Positions 27,259-36,599 of a stretch of DNA of 64,000 nucleotides are shown piece after piece. Below the pieces are notes generated by a model. That model made no database searches and had not been told where the DNA came from. It worked only from the letters and a program-made list of their open reading frames with translations. Numbering within the stretch: position 1 is the stretch's first letter; every line of letters starts with the position of its first letter. The DNA comes from Parabacteroides faecis (GTDB lineage: Bacteria; Bacteroidota; Bacteroidia; Bacteroidales; Tannerellaceae). The position numbers were made by a program, and so were the translations under genes. The DNA lies in assembly GCF_014647375.1 (NCBI RefSeq), contig NZ_BMPB01000001.1, positions 744,001-808,000 on the forward strand, read 5' to 3'.

Positions 27259-28437
27259 ATGAGCGATAAGAAAATATCAGAAATAACACATAGATTGGTG
27301 CATGATCGGAGTTTCATCATGTGGTGTCTGACTCCTACCGAAGAGTTGAATGCGATTTGGTTTTCCAGGCTGGAGGAACATCCGGAAGAACAATTGGCTG
27401 CAGACCAGGCACGTGCCATTTTGAAATCAGTTCGTTTGAACGATTTTTCTGTTCCGGTAGATAAGTCGGAACAACTTTGGGCAGGTTTACAGATTACTAT
27501 GCAGAAGAGACATGCCGGGAAACGAGTGAGATTGATACGCTATGCTGCCGCTTGCGTTGCTGTGTTATTGCTGGGTATTACCGGTTTTGGATTTTGGGGT
27601 GAAAGTTGGTTCTCCCAAAATCAAGTAGCGGATACCGGACTGATAGTTGACAGTACCCGGACTGAAGTGACATTGATTCTGGATACCCGCGAAACTGTTC
27701 AGGTAGAAGATAATGCTTTGATCGCTTATGATTCGGAAATTACGGTAAAAGCAAAAGAAAAAGAGCGGACTATTGTAAAGAAGGTCACAGAGGATGATCC
27801 TGAAAAGATCGTTATGAATACATTGGTCGTCCCCAAAGGACGCCGTTCTTCGCTTTTGTTGGAAGACGGATCGAAAGTTTGGGTGAATTCAGGTAGCATA
27901 TTGCATTTTCCTTCCAGTTTTGAGCCATCTCAACGCTCAATAGAAGTGGAGGGGGAGATTTATATTGAAGTAGCCAGGAAAGAAATTCCTTTTTATGTGA
28001 AAACAAAAGGTTTTGTTGTTAATGTGCTGGGAACCAAATTTAATATTTCAGCTTATGAAGAGGAGCAAGGAAACTCTGTTGTGTTGGTGGAAGGTCATGT
28101 AGCAGTTGAAACTACAAATAACGAAACAATTCAGTTATTTCCTAACCGGAAATTGACTATTCAGGAGGGTAGAAACGAGATAGATGAGGTGGATGTTTAT
28201 GATTATATATCCTGGAAAGACGGTTTACTTCAGTTTCGGGGAGAGACGATGGATAATATCTTAATGCGATTAAGCCGGTATTATAATATTCCGATACGAT
28301 GTAAATCCGGAATCGGAGATAGAAGGTCCTCCGGAAAACTCGTTCTGTTTGACGATATCCATCAGGTTATGGAAACTTTCTCTATTCTTTATAATACGGA
28401 ATATCATTTTGAATCAGATACTTTGATAATAGAATAA
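27259..28437 (+). CDS. FecR-type anti-sigma factor (locus 2)
   Basis: A 392-residue inner-membrane anti-sigma factor. The cytoplasmic N-terminal region (about 1-90) is followed by one membrane span (YAAACVAVLLLGITGFGFW, about 95-113) and a periplasmic FecR domain with VPKGRRSSLLLEDGSKVWVNSGS and the GTKFNISAYEEE segment. A C-terminal DUF4974 domain (LRFRG-type strand LQFRGETMDNILMRLSRYYN, about 320-390) contacts the transporter's signalling domain. It lies 78 bp after the sigma gene and 121 bp before susC, completing the regulatory relay of locus 2. Confidence 0.94.
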   Translation: MSDKKISEITHRLVHDRSFIMWCLTPTEELNAIWFSRLEEHPEEQLAADQARAILKSVRLNDFSVPVDKSEQLWAGLQITMQKRHAGKRVRLIRYAAACVAVLLLGITGFGFWGESWFSQNQVADTGLIVDSTRTEVTLILDTRETVQVEDNALIAYDSEITVKAKEKERTIVKKVTEDDPEKIVMNTLVVPKGRRSSLLLEDGSKVWVNSGSILHFPSSFEPSQRSIEVEGEIYIEVARKEIPFYVKTKGFVVNVLGTKFNISAYEEEQGNSVVLVEGHVAVETTNNETIQLFPNRKLTIQEGRNEIDEVDVYDYISWKDGLLQFRGETMDNILMRLSRYYNIPIRCKSGIGDRRSSGKLVLFDDIHQVMETFSILYNTEYHFESDTLIIE

Positions 28438-28498
28438 TAACCTTAAAAACAGAATGCCTATGAGATAAGATTATGAAGGAACATTACCGATAAAAAAG

Positions 28499-28531
28499 AA
28501 GTCCGGACGATGGGCAAGATCATCCGGACTT
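28499..28531 (+). other. Hairpin between fecR and susC
   Basis: AAGTCCGGACGAT pairs with ATCATCCGGACTT around a GGGCAAG loop. No T run follows, so it is more likely an RNA processing, attenuation or stability element than a full terminator. It could let susC-susD transcript levels differ from sigma-fecR. Confidence 0.55.
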
Positions 28532-28558
28532 GTCAGAGATTAAATTTTCCAATTAAAA

Positions 28559-31500
28559 ATGAAAAACCTAAAGACATACAAATGTATGAAAAAAATCAGA
28601 CATATAATTGTATTACTGCTGAGTATGAGTATCACTTATGCTTATGCAAATAATGATTCGTCTATTTCGATAGAACAAATCCTGGAGCAAAAACAGTCTA
28701 CTATGCTGGACGTTTTTAAATTCATAGAGACCGAAACCGGTTATGTATTTTTTTATTCCGATGAGATAAAAAGCGAATTGAATAGAAAAGTAAAAACTGA
28801 AGTAGTAAAGGGTTCCATACAAGAGATACTTAATCCGTTGTTTGAAAAAACGGGATTAACTTATCAGGTAAATGGAAATCAGGTAGTAGTAAAAAGAAAA
28901 GCGACTTCCGGTCCGGTTTCTTTGCCTTCTGTTTCGCAAAAAAAGAGTGTTACGGTAACAGGCGTTGTCGTGGATGCGGCCGGAGAACCTCTGATCGGTG
29001 CAAATATTTGGTTGAAAAACAGTTCTGTCGGAGCTGTAACCGATATCAATGGTAAATATGCGATTAAAGTGGAAGGCGTAGGAGGAGTTCTTACTTTTTC
29101 TTATATGGGAATGAAGAGTGTGGATATCGCTGTCAGTAATCAATCGACAATAAATGTAACGCTGGAAGCTGATGATGAAGTGTTGGACGAGGTTGTTGTT
29201 GTTGGCTACGGGCGTCAGAAAAAGGAGAGTGTAGTAGGAGCTATTTCTACTGTAGATGTCTCAAATTTGAAAGTTCCGGGAGCTTCTATTTCCAATGTGC
29301 TGGCCGGTCAACTGGCTGGAGTTGTAGCGATGAGCCGGTCGGGTGAACCCGGTAAAAACAGTGCCGCAGACTTTTATATTCGCGGTGTCTCTTCTTTTAA
29401 AGGGAATTCAACCCCTTTGGTATTGGTCGATGGCATTGAACGTGAGTTAGATTTGGTCGATACGGATGATATTGCCTCTTTTTCCATTCTTAAGGATGCT
29501 TCAGCCTCTGCTGTGTATGGCGTACGCGGAGCAAACGGAGTTATTCTTATCACAACTAAAAAAGGAAATATCGGGAAACCTTCGATCAATGTACGGACAG
29601 AAGCTGGTATTACCAGCCCGACTAAGATGCCTAAAATGGTGAACTCTGCACAGTGGGCAGATTTGTATAATGATATCCAACCAGGCTATTATACGCCGGA
29701 AGTCCTGGAAATGTATCGTAGCGGAGCCGATCCGGATCTTTATCCGAATGTAGACTGGATCGATGCATTGTATAATGATCTGGCTTCCAATCAACGAGTG
29801 AACCTGAGTATCACGGGTGGAACGGAGATTGTAAAATATTATATTTCCGGGTCATTCTATAATGAAAGCTCTATTTTTAAAAGTGCAGGGGATATATATG
29901 ACTATAATTCGTCTATTAATTACAATAAGTTTAATTTCAGGGCGAATGTCGATTTATCTTTGACTAAAAGTACCACTCTGAATTTAAACCTGGCGAATAT
30001 ATATGAAAAGTCTTTTGGTCCGGGGTTTGGAGATAATGATGATACGATTTGGCAATATACTTATCTGGTTTCTCCTAATGCTTTTCCCGTTCAATATTCA
30101 GACGGGACAATTGCTGCTCCTTCAAGTGACTCAGGCTATAATCCCTGGAATATGCTTGTACATTCCGGTTATCGCCAGCAATTCTGGAATTCTTCGCAGT
30201 CGCTGGTCGGATTGACTCAGGATTTTGGAGCGATCTGGGAACCATTGAAAGGTTTGACCGGTAATTTTAAGTTCTCCTGGGATGCCTGGAATACAACGAT
30301 TCAGCGTCGTAGTAAAGAGCCTACTCAGTACCATGCTACCGGTAGAGATGAGGAAGGGAATCTCATCTTCGGTACTCCGATCCGTACCGGTAGTGGCGAA
30401 TTGTCGTATGCTATCGGTCGTGACGGTACAATGACGACTTATATGGAAGCCTCTCTTAATTATGAACGTCTATTTGATAAAAAACACCGTTTGGGAGCCC
30501 TTTTCTTATACAATCACAAAATTCACACCCGTACTCAGGAAGGAGATAAGTTTAAATCTTTGCCGTATAAAAACCAGGGTATTGCAGGGCGTATGACGTA
30601 TGCATTTAATGATACTTATTTTGCAGAAGTAAATATTGGTTATAACGGCTCGGAAAACTTTGCACGCGGACATCGTTTCGGCTTTTTTCCGGCAGGTGCT
30701 ATCGGGTGGATGGTTTCTAATGAGAAATGGTTCCAGCCGTTGACCAAAGTGGTGGATATGCTTAAGTTGAAAGGTTCGTATGGTATAGTCGGGAATGACG
30801 ATATCGGAGGACAACGGCGTTGGGTGTATGAATCGACTATCCTTGTCGGCAATGATGCCGGGGCAGGAAACTGGAATTATGGCTCTGCCGGTGGTAATGG
30901 TGGCGGAGGTATCCGTGTCGGTGATGTAGAAAATTTAACTGCATCATGGGAAGAGGCACATAAGCTCAATGTAGGTGCCGAATTTTCTTTATTCAATAAG
31001 CTACGTATTCAGGCCGATTATTTTTCGGAAAAACGTACCGGTATTTTTCTGCAACGTGCCGGTTTACCAGCTATTACCGGTTTATCTGTAATTCCTTATA
31101 CCAATATCGGTGAAACAAAGAATCAGGGGTTTGACGGAACAGTGGAATATTCACAGAAGGTTGGTGAAGTTTTTCTGACTGGCCGTGCCAATTTTACCTA
31201 CAATAGAAATGAGTTGCTTAATAATGATGAGCCGGATTGGGAATATAAGTATCAGAACAGGATAGGGAAACCATTCGGTTCGGGTGGAGCTATGCAACCC
31301 TTCGGATTGGTTGCACTGGGACTGTTTGAGAGTCAGGAAGAAATAGATAATAGTCCTAAACAAACATTCGGTGAATATCGCATCGGTGATATTAAATATC
31401 AGGATATCAATGGCGATGGAGTGATCAACTCGCAAGACCAGGTGGCAATGGGATATACCAATCTTCCAGAAATGATCTATGGTTTTGGTGCCACTGCACA

Positions 31501-31978
31501 ATGGAAGAATTGGGATGTGAATGTATTTTTCCAGGGGGTCGGACATGTCAATTTCTTTTTAAGCGGATCGACTATAAAAACTCCTTTCGGCTCCGGAAAT
31601 ATGGAACGTGCAGCAATCAATGAGGATGTTTATAATAAGGTATGGAGACCGGGTAATACGCCGGAACAAAATGCAGGGGTTATATATCCCCGCCTGAGCT
31701 GGAGCGGATCATCGGGTTCGTCCAATAATGCACAGACTTCCGATTGGTGGATGCGGGATGGCAGTTTCCTGCGCCTGAAAAACTTTGAAGTTGGATATAC
31801 GATGCCTAAAAGTTTGATGAGTAAGACTTTTATCAAGTCGTTACGTTTCTATTTATCCGGAAATAACTTGCTTACGTTTAGTAAGTTTAAGTTGTGGGAC
31901 CCTGAAAAAGGAAATGGAGATGGCTCGGGATATCCTCCGAACCGAGTCGTAACAATTGGTTTCAATGCTAATTTTTAA
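28559..31978 (+). CDS. SusC-like TonB-dependent transducer with STN domain (locus 2)
   Basis: A 1,139-residue outer-membrane receptor. After the signal peptide (IIVLLLSMSITYAYA) comes an STN domain (about 45-110, MLDVFKFIETETGYVFFYSD), the part that touches the FecR protein, then a carboxypeptidase-D-like domain (VTGVVVDAAGEPLIGANI), TonB-box region (LDEVVVVGYGRQ), plug (DFYIRGVSSF and LVLVDGIERE) and barrel ending VVTIGFNANF. The STN domain and the upstream sigma/FecR genes together show signal-transducing import. A second Met eight codons in is also a plausible start. Loci of this type often target host glycans, but no hydrolase is encoded here, so the ligand is unknown. Confidence 0.96.
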   Translation: MKNLKTYKCMKKIRHIIVLLLSMSITYAYANNDSSISIEQILEQKQSTMLDVFKFIETETGYVFFYSDEIKSELNRKVKTEVVKGSIQEILNPLFEKTGLTYQVNGNQVVVKRKATSGPVSLPSVSQKKSVTVTGVVVDAAGEPLIGANIWLKNSSVGAVTDINGKYAIKVEGVGGVLTFSYMGMKSVDIAVSNQSTINVTLEADDEVLDEVVVVGYGRQKKESVVGAISTVDVSNLKVPGASISNVLAGQLAGVVAMSRSGEPGKNSAADFYIRGVSSFKGNSTPLVLVDGIERELDLVDTDDIASFSILKDASASAVYGVRGANGVILITTKKGNIGKPSINVRTEAGITSPTKMPKMVNSAQWADLYNDIQPGYYTPEVLEMYRSGADPDLYPNVDWIDALYNDLASNQRVNLSITGGTEIVKYYISGSFYNESSIFKSAGDIYDYNSSINYNKFNFRANVDLSLTKSTTLNLNLANIYEKSFGPGFGDNDDTIWQYTYLVSPNAFPVQYSDGTIAAPSSDSGYNPWNMLVHSGYRQQFWNSSQSLVGLTQDFGAIWEPLKGLTGNFKFSWDAWNTTIQRRSKEPTQYHATGRDEEGNLIFGTPIRTGSGELSYAIGRDGTMTTYMEASLNYERLFDKKHRLGALFLYNHKIHTRTQEGDKFKSLPYKNQGIAGRMTYAFNDTYFAEVNIGYNGSENFARGHRFGFFPAGAIGWMVSNEKWFQPLTKVVDMLKLKGSYGIVGNDDIGGQRRWVYESTILVGNDAGAGNWNYGSAGGNGGGGIRVGDVENLTASWEEAHKLNVGAEFSLFNKLRIQADYFSEKRTGIFLQRAGLPAITGLSVIPYTNIGETKNQGFDGTVEYSQKVGEVFLTGRANFTYNRNELLNNDEPDWEYKYQNRIGKPFGSGGAMQPFGLVALGLFESQEEIDNSPKQTFGEYRIGDIKYQDINGDGVINSQDQVAMGYTNLPEMIYGFGATAQWKNWDVNVFFQGVGHVNFFLSGSTIKTPFGSGNMERAAINEDVYNKVWRPGNTPEQNAGVIYPRLSWSGSSGSSNNAQTSDWWMRDGSFLRLKNFEVGYTMPKSLMSKTFIKSLRFYLSGNNLLTFSKFKLWDPEKGNGDGSGYPPNRVVTIGFNANF

Positions 31979-31998
31979 TCCTCTAAAAAATTATAAAT

Positions 31999-33885
31999 AT
32001 GAAAATATCGATAATACAATCTTTTCAAATTATTTGCCTTTTGATAGGGTCTTCCTTTTTTTCATCTTGTGATGATTTTCTGGATAGGCAGGAAGACGAA
32101 AAACTGACGTTTGATAAAATCTGGGAAACCCGTGGCAATACCCGGAGTTATTGGCTTAATTCAATGAGTTTTTTACCGAATGATGCTGAAGATTTTAATT
32201 ATTCACCCTGGTTAGGCGCATCTGATGAAGCTTCGGTGACTTATGACCGCGATACACGTTGGATCAATTTCGGTTCCTGGAATGCCAGTAGCGTACCTTA
32301 TTACAAAATGGATTTCTATTATAAGGGAATACGTGAATGTAACATTTTTATGCAAAATGTAGACCGATGTTCTGACCCGATCGTCACAAAAGAAGAACTG
32401 GCGCAATGGAAGGTGCAAAGCCGGTTTGCACGTGCCTATTATTATTTTATGATGATGCGCATTTATGGACCTGTCTTTTTACTGGGGGACGAACTACTGG
32501 ATTTTACCGCATCGACGGAAGATCTTTATCGTCCGCGTAATACATGGGATGAGTGTGTGAACTATGTAGTAAGCGAAATGGAAGCATGTATCAACGATCC
32601 GGCAATGGCTGAAAATTATTCGGATGCGGAGAAAGGATTAGCTACTAAAGGAGCTTGTCAGGCTGTTATTGCCCGCTTGAAGCTTTATTCGGCCCGTGAT
32701 CTGTTTAATGGAAATAAATTGTACGGTTCGGTTGTCAATCCGGTAACCGATAGATTCCCTGAATTATCGGGAGTCCATTTGTTCCCTCAGGAGTATGATG
32801 CAAATAAATGGCTGGAAGCAGCTAAGGCGGCTAAAGTTTTGATCGATGATCCGCTGTATAAATTATATCGTGCAGGTGACGGCTCTGACCCATATGCAAA
32901 TTATTATGGGATAACTCAGGAACATTGGAATTCGGAATTGATTTGGTCAACCGGATATAAGGGCCGATATACAATGGGAGTACACACGGTTCCGACCGGA
33001 ATTTCCGGAACGGCTTATGGTGGTGTAGGTCCGACACAGCAACAGGTGGATGCATATGCTATGAATAACGGGCGTTATCCGATTACCGGATATAACGGAA
33101 CAAATCCTGTGATTGATAAGCGATCGGGATATAGTGAAAATGAACTGGATAAAACAACATGGGAATATCCTGCGTGGGGAGGTGCTGCTGCCTACGATTT
33201 AACAGCTCCGAATATGTATAAAGATCGTGAGCCTCGTTTTTATATTTCTGTATTTTTCGGAGGAAACAAATGGCATCACGGTAGTGGTATGACGTTGATC
33301 TCTTTTGCAAAAGGTGCTAACGGAAATAAGTCGCATGATTATCCTAAATCCGGTTATGTGATCAATCGTTTTTACGATCATACGCTCAACTCTGCCAGTG
33401 GTCAATGGGGGAATATTGTTTTTCCGACATTCAGGTTGGCTGAAATGTATCTTAATTTTATTGAATCCGTGCTTGAATGTAAGAAACGTAATGTGAACTT
33501 ACCTGCCGGTTATGAAACACAGGCAATGGAACTTTGGGCCGATTTACGCGACCGCGCCGGTTTGGTTCCGGTTACGGAGGTCTATCCGAATGCTTCGACC
33601 GAAGAGTTGATAAAACTTTGCCGCAATGAACGCCGGGTTGAGCTTGCATTTGAAAATCATCGTTATTTCGATACGCGCACCTGGATGATCGCTAAAGAAG
33701 TGGACGGCGGTCCTATGTTCGGCATGAATACACAATATCCCGGAAGTGGAGATGATACTCCCGATGGTTTTTGGGAAAGAGTTACTTTTGAAACACGGGT
33801 ATTTGAAGATAATCATTATCTCTATCCTTTCTCACAGCGTGAATTGGACAGAAATAAGTTATTGACTCAAAATTATGGTTGGTAA
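31999..33885 (+). CDS. SusD/RagB-like lipoprotein (locus 2)
   Basis: A 628-residue surface lipoprotein, lipobox IGSSFFSSC with Cys24, followed by DDFLDRQ typical of the RagB/SusD family. The helical body includes ARAYYYFMMMRIYGPVFLL and the C-terminal FRLAEMYLNFIESVLE and NERRVELAFENHRYFDTRTW motifs that contact SusC. It begins 20 bp after susC and is followed after 35 bp by a DUF1735 lipoprotein. Functionally it should be the lid of the locus 2 transporter. Confidence 0.95.
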   Translation: MKISIIQSFQIICLLIGSSFFSSCDDFLDRQEDEKLTFDKIWETRGNTRSYWLNSMSFLPNDAEDFNYSPWLGASDEASVTYDRDTRWINFGSWNASSVPYYKMDFYYKGIRECNIFMQNVDRCSDPIVTKEELAQWKVQSRFARAYYYFMMMRIYGPVFLLGDELLDFTASTEDLYRPRNTWDECVNYVVSEMEACINDPAMAENYSDAEKGLATKGACQAVIARLKLYSARDLFNGNKLYGSVVNPVTDRFPELSGVHLFPQEYDANKWLEAAKAAKVLIDDPLYKLYRAGDGSDPYANYYGITQEHWNSELIWSTGYKGRYTMGVHTVPTGISGTAYGGVGPTQQQVDAYAMNNGRYPITGYNGTNPVIDKRSGYSENELDKTTWEYPAWGGAAAYDLTAPNMYKDREPRFYISVFFGGNKWHHGSGMTLISFAKGANGNKSHDYPKSGYVINRFYDHTLNSASGQWGNIVFPTFRLAEMYLNFIESVLECKKRNVNLPAGYETQAMELWADLRDRAGLVPVTEVYPNASTEELIKLCRNERRVELAFENHRYFDTRTWMIAKEVDGGPMFGMNTQYPGSGDDTPDGFWERVTFETRVFEDNHYLYPFSQRELDRNKLLTQNYGW

Positions 33886-33920
33886 TAGAAATATCTTACG
33901 AATCCAAAAAGAAATTACAT

Positions 33921-35264
33921 ATGAAAAATAGATTAATCATATCGCTTTTATTTGCTTTGGGACTTTCGTTCACGGCTTGTGAAGACAACAAAGGTGAATA
34001 TTTAAGCGAATATAGTACAGTCCTTTATTTTAAGAATAGCGGCGAGGTGCCTCTGACGCTCTATAAGACAGGAGAAGATACCGAATATCAACAGGTGGTA
34101 AATAAAGCCGGTTCTGACCTGGGGAGCATCGCGGAGGTCGAAATAGAAGTTTGGAGTGACGAAGCATTAACCGCTTATAATACGCAATCTGGTACTCGGT
34201 ATGTGAAGTTACCCGCTAACTGTTATCAGATCCTTGATGACCGGCTGAACTTTGATGCCAAAGATCAATATAAAATGGTAAATATCGTATTCCGGACAGA
34301 TCTTATTTACGATTTGTCGGCTGATGTTGATTATGTATTGCCGATTTCTTTGGCCGACTCGAAAGATTCGATCAATGCAGAAAAGAATAGTATGCTGTTG
34401 ATTCCTTCTGTTATGATCCCTTCAATCTATTTTGATCAGACAGGTTTTGTTTCCAATATTTTTACGGATGAGGGAGAAGAGCAGGCCAGGTTTACTTTGC
34501 CTGTCACTATGCCGATGGTAAATAAATGGACATTTGATTGTACGGTTGAAGTTGACCCTTCGCTGTTGGATGAATATAATACCGGAAATGAAACGGATCA
34601 TGCCTTATTGCCGGAAAATGCATATACCTTGAGTGGGGATGGCATCGTTCCGTTTACCCCGGAATATAGCCTGAAAGATATGGAAATAAATGTAGACCGT
34701 ACGAAATTGGTTTATGGTAATTATGTTTTACCCTTGCGTTTGACCGGTTGTACACAACAAGGCTTTGTTATCGATGCGGAGAAAAATACTTGTTTGTATG
34801 GCATTTCGTATGTTCCGGATAAAAGTAAACTTAAAGATGTGGCTTTGACGGTAAATATGCTTTCTTCCAATGCTGTTGAACCGTCGGAAGGTTCATTGGC
34901 AAATCTTTTGGACGGAGACGTGGAAACTTACTTCCATTCGGCGTGGAGTGTGGCTGTAGAAGGCTATCATTATGTTGAGGTTACATTGCCTGCCGAAAGT
35001 AGCGCTCTTAGCTTTACTTATACGACTCGTTCGGCTAATGGAAATGCAGCTCCTGCAGAAATCATAATAGAAGGAAGTATGGATGGTGTTTCTTTCAGTA
35101 AAATAGGAACATTGGAAAGTGGTTTGCCTACAGGCGGCAAAGAAACGTATGAATCACAGGTAATGGTTGGCAAACCCTTTAAAATCGTTCGCTTTACTGT
35201 CACTAAAAATGCTACTGGAGCTAACTATTTTGTATGGAGTGAATTTAGCATGAAAGTATTTTAA
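33921..35264 (+). CDS. DUF1735 / F5-8C domain surface lipoprotein
   Basis: A 447-residue predicted lipoprotein (LLFALGLSFTAC, Cys18). The N-terminal two thirds contain two DUF1735-like (BT_3987 N-terminal) Ig folds, beginning VLYFKNSGEVPL and again near IPSIYFDQTGF. The last 140 residues form a discoidin/F5-8C-type lectin fold (NLLDGDVETYFHSAW and IVRFTVTKN). Such proteins occupy the position of surface glycan-binding proteins in ECF-sigma loci. The start was moved to the ATG at 33921 because it opens with a clean lipoprotein signal; the in-frame ATG at 33879 overlaps the susD stop. Confidence 0.88.
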   Translation: MKNRLIISLLFALGLSFTACEDNKGEYLSEYSTVLYFKNSGEVPLTLYKTGEDTEYQQVVNKAGSDLGSIAEVEIEVWSDEALTAYNTQSGTRYVKLPANCYQILDDRLNFDAKDQYKMVNIVFRTDLIYDLSADVDYVLPISLADSKDSINAEKNSMLLIPSVMIPSIYFDQTGFVSNIFTDEGEEQARFTLPVTMPMVNKWTFDCTVEVDPSLLDEYNTGNETDHALLPENAYTLSGDGIVPFTPEYSLKDMEINVDRTKLVYGNYVLPLRLTGCTQQGFVIDAEKNTCLYGISYVPDKSKLKDVALTVNMLSSNAVEPSEGSLANLLDGDVETYFHSAWSVAVEGYHYVEVTLPAESSALSFTYTTRSANGNAAPAEIIIEGSMDGVSFSKIGTLESGLPTGGKETYESQVMVGKPFKIVRFTVTKNATGANYFVWSEFSMKVF

Positions 35265-35303
35265 CGAAGAAGACTAACTGGACAATTAACACATTTACTC
35301 AGA

Positions 35304-35333
35304 GGGAGCAGCATGTTTGTTGCTCCCTTTTTT
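35304..35333 (+). terminator. Terminator of glycan locus 2
   Basis: GGGAGCA (35304-35310) and TGCTCCC (35321-35327) with a 10-nt loop, then TTTTTT. It lies between the lipoprotein stop and the convergent AraC gene. Confidence 0.85.
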
Positions 35334-35361
35334 GAGGGTGTACGGATGATTTTTTGTGTAA

Positions 35362-36249
35362 TTATCCTTTCTTTTGCTTTTTGTAATCTCTCGGCGACAT
35401 CCCCATTATCTTGCTGAACAGCCGGGAGAAATAATAGGTGTCTTCTATTCCTATCTTATAGCATATCTGATTGACCTTCATATCCGTAAAGTCCAGGAGC
35501 TGGCAGGCTTGCTGTATCTTTAGTTGGTTGAAGTAAGTCAACGGGGCATAACCGGTACGTTTACTGAACAGAACGGAGAAATGGGAGGGGGAGTAGCCGA
35601 TATGGGTTGCCAGATCTGCTAATGTCAGTTTCTTTTCCAGATTCTCTTTCATATAATGGATAGCGGCTGTTACGATATCGTTTGTGTCGGATTCGGTACG
35701 GACGGCTTCGCGATATTGTTGCAGGTAACGTAAAGAACCCAGATAATAATGAAATGCGGAACAAGCATAAAGAAGGTTTTCATGGCTATATCCCATTTCC
35801 AGCGTGCGGAATATCTCCTCGAAAAGATCGTTCCGGTTACTGATACGCGACTGGACACTCGGTTTAATTTCTATCGGGCGGGCAGCCTGTCCGGCGAAGT
35901 AGGAGGCCAGTTTCCCTTTGAAATGTATCCAGTAAATTGTCCAGGGATTGTTTTCGTCCGAACCGTAAGCGTGCGGAGCTCCGGCAGGCAGTATGAAATA
36001 TTGATTGGCTTTTACCGCATATTCCTGCTCCCCGACACGGAACCATCCTGCTCCCTCTATACAATAGATAAAGACAAACTGACTGATAGGCTCCGTACGT
36101 TCCCGGAAATGGTGCAGAGCTTTCGGATAATAACCGATATCCGTAATATGCAGGATCGAGGAAAGTGCATCCTTTTCCATCTCCTGTACGACTGACAAAG
36201 GGAGCACAAGTGCCCGTTCACCGCTAAAACCGTCTTTTCGTTTGATCAT
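35362..36249 (-). CDS. AraC-family transcriptional regulator
   Basis: A 295-residue regulator. The N-terminal cupin-like sensing domain (about 45-160) includes FVFIYCIEGAGWFRVGEQEY and ILPAGAPHAYGSD; the C-terminal double HTH (about 195-292) includes LTLADLATHIGYSPSHFSVLFSKRTG and the second-helix signature IGIEDTYYFSRLFSKIMGMSPRDYKK. This layout is typical of sugar-responsive regulators. Its ligand and targets are unknown; locus 2 is convergent next door. The -7 box of its promoter coincides with the predicted attachment core of the conjugative element, so its expression may have changed on integration. Confidence 0.9.
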   Translation of the reverse strand: MIKRKDGFSGERALVLPLSVVQEMEKDALSSILHITDIGYYPKALHHFRERTEPISQFVFIYCIEGAGWFRVGEQEYAVKANQYFILPAGAPHAYGSDENNPWTIYWIHFKGKLASYFAGQAARPIEIKPSVQSRISNRNDLFEEIFRTLEMGYSHENLLYACSAFHYYLGSLRYLQQYREAVRTESDTNDIVTAAIHYMKENLEKKLTLADLATHIGYSPSHFSVLFSKRTGYAPLTYFNQLKIQQACQLLDFTDMKVNQICYKIGIEDTYYFSRLFSKIMGMSPRDYKKQKKG

Positions 36250-36270
36250 GGTATCAGATAGATTAATGTT

Positions 36271-36280
36271 GCAAAGTTAC
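36271..36280 (-). other. Predicted left attachment core (attL) of the conjugative element
   Basis: GCAAAGTTAC, which on the minus strand reads GTAACTTTGC, matches the 10-bp CTnDOT target consensus GTAnnTTTGC. It lies 320 bp before the IntDOT-type integrase start and is the last chromosomal-looking sequence before the element. It also contains the TAACTTTG -7 box of the araC-like gene. The right-hand partner is outside the window, so the boundary is inferred. Confidence 0.6.
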
Positions 36281-36599
36281 TACAAAAAAGTGAAATGCGG
36301 AAAGATATAGTGATAGAATTGAGTTACAAGGGTTTTGGTTGAAGTGGCGATAATCCGTGAAGCCATTACAATCCCTGCCGAAGCCAAATCCTGACGCCGC
36401 TACGTTACTTGTTCGTAACCATGCCCGAAAATGCGACAAACGGGTACGAATAGCGAAACAAGGCTCTAAGGAATAGTGAGTTATCCATAACTCATGCGAA
36501 AAATCAGGTTACGGAAAAAGATTGCGCCGTTCCTCCCCGTTTTGCGTACCAACACCGGACTCTTCACCAACTAATTTTGAAACCCAAAAATTAAGGACA
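36281..36599. other. Element left end, non-coding, with inverted repeats
   Basis: The 350-bp gap between the araC-like start and the integrase holds no gene I can support. It contains GTTAC-N6-GTAAC (36404-36419) and a near-perfect palindrome GAGTTAT-CC-ATAACTC (36478-36493). In CTnDOT this region carries the arm-type sites used by IntDOT and Xis proteins. Which of these repeats serve that role cannot be told here. Confidence 0.5.
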
